From: Magnetococcales bacterium
GTDB lineage: Bacteria; Pseudomonadota; Magnetococcia; Magnetococcales; Magnetaquicoccaceae
DNA length: 33,264 nucleotides
Assembly (NCBI GenBank): GCA_015231295.1
Contig: JADGBU010000011.1
Location: 1 to 33,264 of the forward strand
Direction of reading: 5' to 3'
Shown here: piece by piece, positions 15,656 to 25,700 of the stretch
Layout: each line of letters starts with the position of its first letter
Numbering within the stretch: the stretch's first letter is position 1
The notes under the pieces: generated by a model
Database searches by the model: none
What the model was told of the DNA's origin: nothing
Seen by the model: only the letters and a program-made list of their open reading frames with translations
Position numbers and translations under genes: made by a program

Positions 15656-16531
15656 ATGCCTAAATTAACCGGGATCGGTGCGGCCATACCCATGATTGAG
15701 AAAAATCAGAACAATTTTTCTCAAAACCAGTTGCAGGCACAAAACGCCCAAATGATGGACATCCGTGGCCGGTCCACCCCTGGCCCCATGGCATCAACAG
15801 GCGGGGCAGAAATTGCCAGCCAGTGGGGGGCAAGACAGAGAGAATCCATGCCAATGCGCCCCGTTACCACCGATGCTCAGGCCGGAACCGGGCGCTATGG
15901 AGACGCCAATAGCGAGATTGGAAACTCCATTGTGGCAAAGATGATAGGCACGGCTCAGAGCGCCTATGGCGCACGGGCCAACGCGGGGATGCAGAGTCAA
16001 CAGTCCAAGAACGCCGCCGATCTGGCCAATCAGAACGCCAGACAAATCGGAACCTCCATCCTGGCTGCCAATAAATTCGGATACGACACCGAAGCGGCCT
16101 ACCAGGGGGCCGGTGACAAATGGGCCATTGGCGAAGACGCCTACCTGAACGATCTTGCCAAAATGAACGTCCAGCAGGATGGAGATTTGGCTTTTCAGGC
16201 GCAACAAGCGGCGATCAAACAAGACATCAGCGAATCCGTATTTGGGAAGAACCTGGAGCATCAACAGGAGATGTCAGCGGCTGACCTGCTGGCGGCCATG
16301 CAGGCATCCAAAGGTGTGAACGAGGCGATGGCTTCCGCCGAAGCCATATCGTTGCAGAACAAGTACAACCAACAAGCGCAACAGAACATGCGCTCTTATG
16401 TACCGACCGCGATGAAAGGGCCAACACCGTCTGAATTGGCTAAGAAAGCGCAACAAAAAAATACGCTTACCCAATATCTTTCTCCGACGGCCATCAAGGC
16501 CGTCAGTGACTATCTTTCCAGGAAGCCGTGA
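15656..16531 (+). CDS. Probable internal virion protein
   Basis: 291 residues, AAAGGA at 15644-15649 before ATG 15656. Gln/Ala/Asn-rich, helical and without Cys. Repeated 'QQ' and 'NQNA' stretches and the Gly/Ala segment 'MIGTAQSAYGARANAGMQ' are like the previous gene, so the two are probably partners in an ejection complex. It ends with a basic tail (SDYLSRKP). No enzyme motif is seen; the role is inferred from position between tail genes and the next large internal-protein gene. Confidence 0.6.
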   Translation: MPKLTGIGAAIPMIEKNQNNFSQNQLQAQNAQMMDIRGRSTPGPMASTGGAEIASQWGARQRESMPMRPVTTDAQAGTGRYGDANSEIGNSIVAKMIGTAQSAYGARANAGMQSQQSKNAADLANQNARQIGTSILAANKFGYDTEAAYQGAGDKWAIGEDAYLNDLAKMNVQQDGDLAFQAQQAAIKQDISESVFGKNLEHQQEMSAADLLAAMQASKGVNEAMASAEAISLQNKYNQQAQQNMRSYVPTAMKGPTPSELAKKAQQKNTLTQYLSPTAIKAVSDYLSRKP

Positions 16532-16536
16532 CAGCC

Positions 16537-18186
16537 ATGGACATTACTCAGGATCAATTGGATCAATACATGGCGGCGGTTGGCAGGGGAGAAATAGACG
16601 CGCACCCCGAAATCGCGACGTTGATGGGAAACAATAACCCCTCCCCCGCCACCCCAGAGCCAACTGCGGAGCCGTCGCAACGGCAGCAGATCAAAGAGCA
16701 GACTATGGGGATGAAACAGGGGCAGAGTGGGCAGAGCGCGCCGGGTGAATCGATTGGGAGGTCGATCCGCAGTATCCTGGGGATCGAGGCCGCAACCGAC
16801 AATGCCCCATACCGAGAGGACAGGCCGCAGGGCGGATGGAACATCAACCAGGCGGTTCAGGATTTCAAACAGCGGCAGGCTGAAAAATGGTCCGACAACA
16901 ACGAACCCCCGGCGGCACCGGTGAGGGTTCCGTCCAAATTGTCCCAATACCGGGATTGGCTCCAGGGGAAAAATGAGCAGTTTTATGGCCAGGGAGAGAA
17001 CCCGGCTCAACCTGGTCCAGAACAGGCACAAGGAAAACCATCTGCACCTGCACCACAAGAGCCTCCAAGGGAAATGCTGACGCCGCAACAACTGGAAATC
17101 CTTGGATCCGCCCAGGCGAATGTCGAGGCGGTCAATAAATCCTTGAATAGGAGGCAGCCACCACCGAAGGTGGGCAGCATTATTCTTGATTCGCCAGGGG
17201 CGGTAGCCGGATTCGCGGGGACTGTCAATCCCGGCGGAAGTGAATTGGTTCACTACCTGTCAAAACAGCCGCCGGCGGTGCAGCAAGCGTATGCCGAGGC
17301 GAAAAGGAGAATGAGTCCAGAGGCGTACCAAAAATTCGTGGACGGCGGTGGACCCGGAGAGTTCCTGCCGGGTGAGAAAGTCCACGTTCCCGGGGTCGGC
17401 AGGATGAGCGCGGATGAGGCGGATGCCTATGTGGAGCGGCAGCGATACCGCCCCAAAACCCAGGAGGAAAAACAGGCGGCGCGGCACAGGGATTTGATCA
17501 CCAATGCGATTTCCGGACCGCCGGAGCAGGTGGCCGGGAGCCTCATGGCTTTGGTCCAGGCCGGGGTCGAGGTGCCCAAAAATGCCATCCCGGATGCCAT
17601 TGCCAAAATTCCTGACCCGGCCATGCGGCGCAATGTCACCATAGGGGTCATGAACGCCCTCTCGGGGGCCAAAACGGAGAAAACCAAGGCGGCAACGGAT
17701 GACCTGAAGTTGCAGTCCTATCAGAACGATATAACGCGCAAGAGCCAGGAGCAGGAGGTGATGCAGGTGGCTCATGCGGCGCTGGCGGGATATCTCAATG
17801 GCTACGATGAAAATGCCGGTCCCATGTCATTGGCGGCGGTCATCGGACAGACCAAAGGATTCGACATGACCAACCCGGTCCACCGGGCGGCGCTGCCGTT
17901 GATCGCCGAGACCGTGGTGAAAATGGAGAAAAACCGGAACGCCCCACCGGATCCAACCAAACAGGAAAAGGCCCGGGTCGATCTGGAAAACGCCAAAATG
18001 CAAAATGCCAAAATGCGCCAGGAGGCGGCGATGTTCGCCCCGGTGGGAGCGTCCACCCCCAAAAGCGGGGGGGGGAGAACGCTCCCGGGGCAATATGCGA
18101 ATCTCGATGAAGTCATCAGGGCCGGGGGGAGGCCGGGGGATCGCTTCAAAAGCAGCGTGACGGGGACGTGGGGATATATTCAATAA
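16537..18186 (+). CDS. Probable internal virion protein, Pro-rich
   Basis: 549 residues from ATG 16537, with AGGAAG 11 bases upstream; a GTG at 16528 overlapping the previous gene is an alternative. Residues about 28-215 are Pro/Gln-rich and low complexity. A folded central part begins near residue 225 (PGGSELVHYLSKQPPAVQQAYAEA), with 'FLPGEKVHVPGVGRMSADEADAY', then helical sequence, a Lys-rich coiled coil and a C-terminal 'GRPGDRFKSSVTGTWGYIQ'. No lysozyme or other catalytic motif is evident. As the third internal-type gene in a row it probably forms part of the ejectosome. It is the last gene of the late block. Confidence 0.58.
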   Translation: MDITQDQLDQYMAAVGRGEIDAHPEIATLMGNNNPSPATPEPTAEPSQRQQIKEQTMGMKQGQSGQSAPGESIGRSIRSILGIEAATDNAPYREDRPQGGWNINQAVQDFKQRQAEKWSDNNEPPAAPVRVPSKLSQYRDWLQGKNEQFYGQGENPAQPGPEQAQGKPSAPAPQEPPREMLTPQQLEILGSAQANVEAVNKSLNRRQPPPKVGSIILDSPGAVAGFAGTVNPGGSELVHYLSKQPPAVQQAYAEAKRRMSPEAYQKFVDGGGPGEFLPGEKVHVPGVGRMSADEADAYVERQRYRPKTQEEKQAARHRDLITNAISGPPEQVAGSLMALVQAGVEVPKNAIPDAIAKIPDPAMRRNVTIGVMNALSGAKTEKTKAATDDLKLQSYQNDITRKSQEQEVMQVAHAALAGYLNGYDENAGPMSLAAVIGQTKGFDMTNPVHRAALPLIAETVVKMEKNRNAPPDPTKQEKARVDLENAKMQNAKMRQEAAMFAPVGASTPKSGGGRTLPGQYANLDEVIRAGGRPGDRFKSSVTGTWGYIQ

Positions 18187-18490
18187 ATGCCAGTGCGCAC
18201 CAGCAGAGCATACACGCGGACCATGGCATGGCCAGCGCCCCATTGAGCCAGCGTCGCCAGCTGTGGGGTTCCACCCCACCCTCGATGCCGCCTTCACTTG
18301 CGAGAGGTCGGCGGCATCGAGGACGCCATGGAGCAGAGGGCACGTAGTGTGGGCAGGGAGAAGGATTTAACCAAAACAAAATTTATGCCAAGTTTCCGCA
18401 TCGCGATCAAAAATTCTCGGCCTACGTTTTCTCAAATGTGTTAAAATACCCGCAGGATCCAGAACACTTCCCTAACCACTACGAATAAAA
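18187..18490 (+). other. Intergenic region with a structured element
   Basis: No gene is supported here on either strand. The first half is GC-rich and highly structured (18221-18331); the second half is AT-rich and leads to the toxin-antitoxin pair. A -10-like TAAAAT lies at 18442-18447, about 40 bases before the antitoxin start, but no good -35 is at the right distance. The antitoxin has no clear ribosome site, so it may be translated from a near-leaderless mRNA. Confidence 0.5.
18221..18331 (+). other. Predicted three-way-junction RNA/DNA element
   Basis: Nested inverted repeats: an outer CCATGGC (18221-18227) / GCCATGG (18325-18331), then two adjacent inner hairpins. These are GTGGGGT (18263-18269) / ACCCCAC (18273-18279) with a 3-base loop, and a 13-bp stem CCTCGATGCCGCC (18280-18292) / GGCGGCATCGAGG (18310-18322) with a 17-base loop. 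No U-run follows. It could be a small RNA, a repeat-family palindrome, or a recombination relic at the edge of the inserted toxin-antitoxin genes. Confidence 0.45.
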
Positions 18491-19051
18491 ATGCTCATTG
18501 ATCTTTCAAGGCAAAAACTGTTCAATGCTATAGCTTACTTTGTTGATAACACTAAATGGTGTTACAAGACAAAGCTGTTTAAGCTTCTTTTCCTTTTGGA
18601 TTTTCAGCACTATCAGGAAACGGGCCGGTCTGTGACCGGATTACACTACAATGCGTGGCCGATGGGGCCTGTTCCTGTCTCACTTTTTGATGAAATCAAA
18701 TCCAAACAAACCGACCTAGCTCAACGCTTCACCATGCAAGAGAAAAAGCATGGCAAAGGAAATGCGCTGACCATCATCCCGCAATTTTCTTTCGATCCTG
18801 CGCTATTCTCAAGACGCGAATTGCGAATCATGGAGAGCCTGACACAGGAATTCCATACGGCATCTGCTGATCGAATGGTTGAGAAAACACATCTGGAGAA
18901 CCAACCATGGCACACAGTCTACCAGCAATGGGGGAAACAACAGGCGCTGATACCGTATGCTCTGGCCATCCGTGAATCAGAAAAGCAGGAGATGGGAAAT
19001 CTCATCCAGGATCGCAACGAATTTCTTGCGGAATTCGGGTCAAGGAAATGA
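18491..19051 (+). CDS. panA: Panacea (DUF4065/SocA-like) domain antitoxin
   Basis: 186 residues. The signature of the Panacea domain is clear near the N-terminus: YKTKLFKLLFLLDFQHYQET, then 'GRSVTGLHYNAWPMGPVP', and further on 'SFDPALFSRRELRIMESL', a typical C-terminal hallmark of this family. Panacea proteins act as antitoxins that neutralise many unrelated toxins encoded beside them, probably by direct binding. It overlaps the next gene by ATGA (19048-19051), the usual antitoxin-toxin arrangement. The DNA is clearly more AT-rich than the virion genes, consistent with acquisition by transfer. Length is normal for a stand-alone Panacea protein, with no DNA-binding domain attached. Confidence 0.82.
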   Translation: MLIDLSRQKLFNAIAYFVDNTKWCYKTKLFKLLFLLDFQHYQETGRSVTGLHYNAWPMGPVPVSLFDEIKSKQTDLAQRFTMQEKKHGKGNALTIIPQFSFDPALFSRRELRIMESLTQEFHTASADRMVEKTHLENQPWHTVYQQWGKQQALIPYALAIRESEKQEMGNLIQDRNEFLAEFGSRK

Positions 19052-19470
19052 CCCCTGGTACGGTGCTATTCCACACTGAGTTCCCATTCAGTGATTCTCA
19101 GGTTCCAGGGCGCAAACTCTGCATTGTTTTGAACAATGGCAAAATCGGATACTACTTGGTCGTCAAAACGACATCGCAGCCTCATCATTTCTCTTCAAAA
19201 TACGGATGCCAACCACCACCGGCAAGACATCCTGCATTCTACCTGCCTCAAGCAACCGGAACTTTCCAAAAGGATACCTGGGTTCAATTGGGAGAATTTT
19301 TCAGATTTGACATGCACACCCTGCTCAACAAAAGAATGCAAGGGGTTGTTCTGGTCAAATGTATGCTTCCGAAGCCATTCGTCAAAGGAATTTTGGAGTG
19401 CGCTATTTTGAGCGATGATCTGCTGTCAGCAGATATCCCTGTGTTGCAAGAATCATTGCGTGGATTGTGA
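19048..19470 (+). CDS. Putative toxin partner of the Panacea antitoxin (MazF/PemK-like fold)
   Basis: 140 residues; its ATG overlaps the antitoxin stop, and AAGGAA precedes it. The N-terminal half looks like the small beta-barrel of MazF/PemK/Kid nucleases: a 'TPGTVLFH' first strand, 'GRKLCIVLNNGKIGYYLVVKTTS' where family members have 'R-P-x-V-V-L' and 'v-x-x-x-T-S', and a late 'TWVQLGEFFRFDMHTLLNK'. If so it would be an mRNA interferase; the match is by pattern only, and the usual Arg/Ser/Thr catalytic set cannot be confirmed. Position and coupling make it the likely toxin. AT-rich like its partner. Confidence 0.6.
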   Translation: MTPGTVLFHTEFPFSDSQVPGRKLCIVLNNGKIGYYLVVKTTSQPHHFSSKYGCQPPPARHPAFYLPQATGTFQKDTWVQLGEFFRFDMHTLLNKRMQGVVLVKCMLPKPFVKGILECAILSDDLLSADIPVLQESLRGL

Positions 19471-19550
19471 CATCCCCCCTTCTCCAATCATCGCATCCAT
19501 CGCCTTCTCCGTGGTGGCGTAGCCAGGAACCTCACCAAACCTGACCATGG

Positions 19551-19645
19551 AAAAAGTATGGCAACCTGAACGATAACTTATGGTTTTATAGACAGCGCAT
19601 GAGATGTTTCAGCAGTTCGGAGGGGTGCGAAAAAAGTATGCAACA
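19551..19645 (+). repeat. Pair of AAAAAGTATG direct repeats, 80 bases apart
   Basis: AAAAAGTATG occurs at 19551-19560 and 19631-19640, each followed by (G)CAAC, exactly 80 bases apart, in the non-coding stretch between the toxin gene and the promoter for the giant gene. They could be operator half-sites for a phage regulator. The rest of 19471-19759 holds no supported gene. Confidence 0.4.
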
Positions 19646-19648
19646 TTT

Positions 19649-19680
19649 TTGACAGGATCGTGATAAATTGTTGATATTAT
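19649..19680 (+). promoter_or_regulatory. Putative sigma70-type promoter before the giant gene
   Basis: A perfect -35 TTGACA (19649-19654) lies in an AT-rich stretch. Candidate -10 boxes are GATATT (19673-19678, 18-base spacer) or TATTAT (19675-19680, 20-base spacer). Neither spacing is ideal. It points toward the giant gene, but an intrinsic terminator follows within about 50 bases. Confidence 0.45.
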
Positions 19681-19703
19681 TGCGAGACATCTGCCAAATT
19701 CAG

Positions 19704-19736
19704 AACCCGCCCTGGGAGACCAAGGCGGGTTTTTTG
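19704..19736 (+). terminator. Intrinsic terminator in the leader of the giant gene
   Basis: Stem AACCCGCC (19704-19711) / GGCGGGTT (19724-19731) with a 12-base loop and a six-T run (19730-19735). It ends 24 bases before the giant gene's ATG and after the putative promoter. It may end transcripts of the toxin-antitoxin pair, or act as an attenuator that keeps the giant gene off unless anti-termination occurs. The same stem sequence recurs inside the giant gene (28593). Confidence 0.8.
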
Positions 19737-19759
19737 TTGCCAGGAGAGATGGAGGGAAA

Positions 19760-22700
19760 ATGAGCACAGAGCAGACAAAATCGTGGGAGGAAATGTTCCC
19801 GGGGACGATCCAAATCGACCCACCAGACCAGTCGCGGACGTGGGGGGAATTTGCCCAGGATGCGGCGCTGTCGCTCGGGAAAGGGGTGGTGGGTCTAGGG
19901 GAAAGTGTGGTTGGCATGGGAGACCTGGCCACCGGGAACCGGGTTGGCCCGGCAATCGACGCTATCGGATCCGGGATTATGGCCCTGGCCGACAAAATGG
20001 GGGTGGCGAGTGCGCTGACCGGAGTGGAAGGTGCTGAAGGCGCGCCATCAGGGCCATGGTATGCGCCGGACAATCCGGTATTTTCACCCAAGCAAACAAA
20101 CGAATGGCTCTCATCACTGCAAAGCCCGCTGCAACAACGCAGTGATCGAGCGGTGCATGAGGCCATGCAGGATGGATTCATGCCGACCGTGAAGGCCGCC
20201 GTGATCAACCCCTCCAGCATCTTGGGAGGGGCCATCGAGGCTGTGCCAGGAATCGTGGGGATCACGGCTGGTGTGAGTGCCCATGCGGCCCGTCTGCTGG
20301 CGAGCCTGGGAGTGAAGGCCGGGACGGCGGAAGCGGCGGCCATCCTGAGCCACCCGAAGGTCATGGCCTCGCTGGCCATGGCATCCGGCATCGGTGAGGG
20401 GGCATTGCAGGCGGGGAGCCTCCAGGAGCAAGCCAGGGAGGAAGGACGGACGTGGGAGCAGTCGGCACCATACGCCATCGGATCCGGTCTGCTGGACGCC
20501 GCCATCACCATGGGAGCGGGGCGCATCCCGGGGCTGGGTGGCGACCTGGAGGCCAAAATGGTGGCGGGGGCACAAGGCGGTGTGCCGCTCAAGGATCGGG
20601 TGGTCAATATTGGCCGGAGCATCCTCGGCGAGGGGGTGGCCGAGGAGCTGCCGCAGTCGTATCAAGAGCAGGTGGCCCAGAATCTCGCAGAGGGCAAGCC
20701 GTGGGATGAAGGCGCGGCTGGTGCGGCTGGCATGGGCATGGTGACCGGCATGGCCATGGGCGGGTCCATGGGCGGGATTCACGAGGCCAGGGGGGCATTG
20801 TCGGGGCAGCCAGGGACGGGGACGGGGACGACGGATCAGACTGATCAACCCCCGCCGCCTGACGCTATGCCACCGGAGGCGCAACCGGATGCAACACAGT
20901 CACCGGATGGTCCACAACAAACCACTGGCGAACCCCCCATTGCACCCCCTGCCCCACCCCAAGATGACCAATTTGGGACAGAGGCGGCACAGGCGCAGGG
21001 CGGCATGATGCCATCACCCACTCCACCACCTCCACCCCCTGCACAACCCGTGGCCCCTGCCATTCAGATCGCACAGGCTCCGACACCGGCCCGGAAAATG
21101 GCAGAGGAGATTATGGCGTCCACCACGCCAGTCCAGACACCAATCTCCACGCCCGACCCGATGGCTATTAATCAGGCCACACCGGAGACCACACCCCCAT
21201 TGCCCCCATCCGAACCGATCCAGCCACAAGCCAAAACCATTCAGATGATCGAACAGGCGTTCGGGAGGCACGGAGTTTCCAGGACGCATCTGGAGCAAAT
21301 GTTGCGCAAACCCCTGGACAGCGCCACCGATGCCGACCTCAACGGGCTGAAAAAATTCAGTGACGCATTCGTGGAAGGATCGCTCAAGCCGGAGGAGGTT
21401 TTTCATGGATTGAGGGTCGAACAGACCCTGAAGAGTCGTCACTACGACGGGACCGCACTATACAACGACGATGGCCGGGCATGGCCCAGCAAACACACTG
21501 CCAGTCGTGAATCTGGCAGTGCCTGGACCACAGCACTCCGAGAGGCCGGGTATGACATCGGTATCGAGCAGCGTGGGAATGGGTGGGTGGTGACGGCGAC
21601 CTCGCCTGGGGAACTGCCGACCGATCAAATCAAGGCTCCGACGCCGGAACCGGCACCAGTTAGTGCAAAAAATGCAACAACTGAGTTGTCAACTGAGGCA
21701 ACGACTTCCGTCGCAATGCAGCCTGAACAATCAGCCGGGTATGATGACATCGGCATCAATGACATCGGTATCAGTGGGGCGCCTTTTGGAGGGAAGCGTT
21801 CCGCGACCATGGCGGCCAGGGCCAGGAAACTGACCAAAACCCATGTTCCGGTCCAGGTGGGGGAAAAGGAGTGGGTGCTGCGGCCCAAGACCGAATCGAC
21901 CCAGACACCACCGCCCGCATCAGAGACGGTACACGGTGAACTGCCGGGGGATGGAGTTTCAGCCAAACCGCACGCCGGTGCGCACATATTCGAGAACGAC
22001 CCGGATTGGGAGCCAGCCAAAAAGAATGGGGATATCGACGCCTCACGACGATTCGCGGAACGAACCTGGACCGCAGAAAACACGGAGGAACTCAAGGCGA
22101 GGCTGAAGGATCCGGCCAATACGATTTTCATCTCGCAACCGAGCAGCAGCGGCGGAAACGTTCTCCCGGTCGGACTGGCTGAGAAATTGGCAGCAAGCCT
22201 GGGGGCGAAATACCTGAACGGCGGGAAATACTTCCTCGCACAGCACACGGAAGAATCGAAAAGAGTTCCGAAAGATCGTCGCGTTTTCCATCCACGGGAT
22301 TACAAAATCATCGACCCCAATGCGTTGAGGAAGGAGACACAAGGCAAAGAGGTGGTGATCGTTGACGACATCTTCACCACGGGCGGTTCTGTTGGACAAC
22401 TCATTCGCGCCATGAAAACAGCCGGGATCGCGACGAAAGCGGCGGCAGGATATGTGGGGGATACCCGGTTGAAACCGGAACCGCAGATCATTTCCGCATT
22501 GCAAAGTGCCATCAGGAATGCCAAACTCGATTTCAAAGGAAAAGATCTGGCGGCTGTCCTGACACGGGCGGAAGTACAGGAAATCACGAGGTTGATCAAC
22601 GATGCGCGCACACCTGAAACCCGACAGACCCTTGCCGGAGAGCTACAAGGGCTACTCTCCAGGGGAGCTGTTGACTCTCCTGGACCAAATCAACAATCCC

Positions 22701-25700
22701 CCTCCTGGGGAATACGGAATCCCGAGGACGACTCCCAAGGAGAAGGTAGCCGCCATGCGGAGTATGATTTTGGAATACCGGATGACCCCGGAACTCAAAC
22801 GGCCTCCTGGGGAGAGGGAGATCGAGCCTCCCAATTTCCGGAACAGGTAAACAGCCCACCTGAATCCCAACAACCCGCGCCACCCAACCAATCAACGCCC
22901 TCCCCCAAAGAGGGCGTTGTCGTTTCTGGGGTGGCAATGCCCCCTACCCAGGAAGAGGAAGAGTCTGACGCGACGGATGCCGGGTCGCGTCAGGTTGGAA
23001 AAAATGCCGATGGCCATGAGGTGTTCGAGGACCAACGCGGCATCCGTTCTTTCGTCGAGAACGGGATCCGCAACACGGAGTCGGTTGCCGTGCGCCCTGG
23101 TGTCGGAATGGGTGTTGATCGTACCCGTGGACGCAAGCCGGAGTTCGTGACGGTTGATGAAAGCCATATGGAACAGAAAACGTCCGGAACCGAAGTTGGA
23201 ATTCCAAAACAGAATGAAATGGTGGTACAATCTGAGCCATCGTCAACCACCAACCCAAAAGGCCAGAACGATGAATATCGACCCGAACATGATCTTGATG
23301 CAACTCAAACAGGACGATCCGGAGGAGTACAAACGGCTGAAAAAAGAGGGGGGGGTGAAGGCCCTGGACGAGTACGTCCGGGAGAAGGAGCGGGAGATCA
23401 GGGATACCCTGCAATACATCACCCCCGTGAACCCGAACGCGGAGTATCCCAACCCGGCGGACGCGGTGATCGCCCGGGAACTGGCCATGAGCTGACCAAT
23501 CATCGGATCCTGCCTGGATCGCTGGAGGAGTCCCGTGGCCCCAAGACCAAGGCCCGGGACAATCTGGCCGCCGTCAAGCTGGTCAAGCAAATCGCTGCCG
23601 AAGGGCGTGCGGCCACTCCGGATGAACAAAAAAGCATCGCCAAATACGTGGGCTGGGGGGGATTGAGCGGGGTGTTCCCGAACCCCAAAGGGCAGATGAA
23701 TCCAGGACTGCGGGAAATCGGGGAAGAATTGCAACAGGTGCTGTCCGGAGACGAGTATGCCACGGCCCGCAAGTCAACCCAATACGCCCATTACACCTCG
23801 GAACCCGTGGTGCGCGCCATGTGGGGGGCGGTGGAGCGCATGGGGTTCAAGGGCGGCAAAGTGTTCGAGCCGGGCATGGGAACCGGAAACTTCGTCGGGA
23901 TGATGCCGGAGGCATTGACGGCAAAATCGGAATACACCGGCGTGGAGATGGATCCCATGACGGCCCGCATCGCCCAAACGCTCTATCCGCAGCACGACAT
24001 TCGGGAGGAGGATTTCACCAAGTACCAAGCCCCGAAAGAGACTTTCGACCTGGCCATCGGCAATCCACCCTTTGCCGACATCCCCATCAAGTCCGATCCG
24101 GCATACGCCAAGCACGCTTTCCTCCTGCACGACTATTTCTTCGCCAAGACCATGGATGCCCTGCGGCCCGGTGGCCTCCTGGCGTTCATCTCATCGGCGG
24201 GCACCCTGAACAAAATGGACCCCAAGGCGCGCAATCATCTGGCGGACCGGGCCGACCTGGTGGGTGCGATCCGTCTGCCGGGAAATGCCTTCGCCAAAAA
24301 TGCCGGAACCGAGGTGACGACGGACATCATCTTCCTGCGCAAACGCGAGGCCGGAGAAAAACCTGGGGATCGCACCTGGACCCAGACCGGCACATTCACC
24401 GGGCCGGACAAGACAGGAGAGATGAAGACCGGGTACAAAAACGCCTACTTCGACGCACACCCGGAGATGGTCCTGGGGGAAGAGGGGTTCTTCGACACCC
24501 TGCATCTCGGGCGGTACGCAGTGCGGGCACGGCCAGGGGATGATCTGGCCAAACTGCTGGAAGAGGCCATTCAACGGCTTCCGGCGGATGTGATGGCAGG
24601 TAAAAAGACGCCCAATGCGCGGGAAAAGCAAACCGACACCCGGGTTGCCGAAACCAAGAACGGATCCTTCTACATGAAGGACGGCGGGCTATTCCAGTTC
24701 GAGGATGGGCGCGGTGTGCCGGTGCGGACACGAGGACCGGGGGTGATCGGCGGCAGGACCAAAACGGAACAGGAGACGGTCAAACGATTGATCCCGATCC
24801 GGGATGCATTGCGGGCAGTATACGCTGCGGATGCAACCAACAACGCCCGGCAAGCGGCCAAAGCCAGAAAGGATCTGAACCGGCTGTACGATGCCTTCGT
24901 GGCGTCCCATGGCCCGATCAACAGAACGGTGGTCACCACCAGTAGGCCAACCCTGATTCAACAGGAAAAGGCCCGGAATGAAGCCCGCGAGCAGTCCGAA
25001 GGCTTTGACGAGGGGTCATTCGACCCGAACGAGATGCTGCTGGCGAATCGACCGCTCAAAGAGATTGCCGAGGCCCGGCAGAAGGCCAGGAATGAGGCCC
25101 TGGCCAAAAAACTGCCCTGGGATGAAGGATCGTTCAACCCGGAAGAAATGCCGGACAACGAGATTTTCCGCTATCCAAACATCGACCCCTTTGCCGACGA
25201 TCCGGAGAGCTACCGGCTGCGCGCCATTGAGGACTATGACCGAGACAGCGGAAAGGCGACCAAGCGACTGGTCTTCACGAAAAACCCGGTGGCCGTGGAA
25301 TCCGCACCAGCCATACGGTCCGTTGGGGATGCCCTGCTGCACGTCCTGAACAAAACCGGACAGGTGGATATCGGGGCCATCATGGAGGTGTCCGGCAAAA
25401 GCCGGGATGCGGTCATCGGGGAGTTGGGCGACAAGGTTTTCCCGTTGCCGGGCAGAAATGACAAGTGGGTGACTCGGGACGAATACCTGTCCGGTCGCGT
25501 CCGGACCAAACTCCAGGAGGCCAAAGAGGCGGCGGAACGGGATCCGGCATTTGAACGCAATGTGGAGGCCCTGGTCAAAGTTCAACCGGCCCCCCTTGCT
25601 CCGGAGGAGATCCGGTTGACCCTGGGCATGAACTGGATCCCGGAGAACATCATCGAGGATTTTGCCACCAAGGGACTCGGATTGAAGCATGCCTCGGTGA

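Noticed and set aside
19453-19548. 31-codon minus-strand ORF beginning MVRFGEVPGYATTEKAM
   Set aside because: It reads like the start of a real protein but ends after 31 codons, overlaps the toxin gene end and has no ribosome site. It may be a gene remnant; evidence is too thin to list.
23821-24543. 240-codon +1-frame ORF in the methylase part of the giant gene
   Set aside because: Here the giant frame carries clear methylase motifs and the alternative frame is Gly/Arg/His-rich, so it is a shadow, unlike the two nested ORFs at 22602 and 23271.
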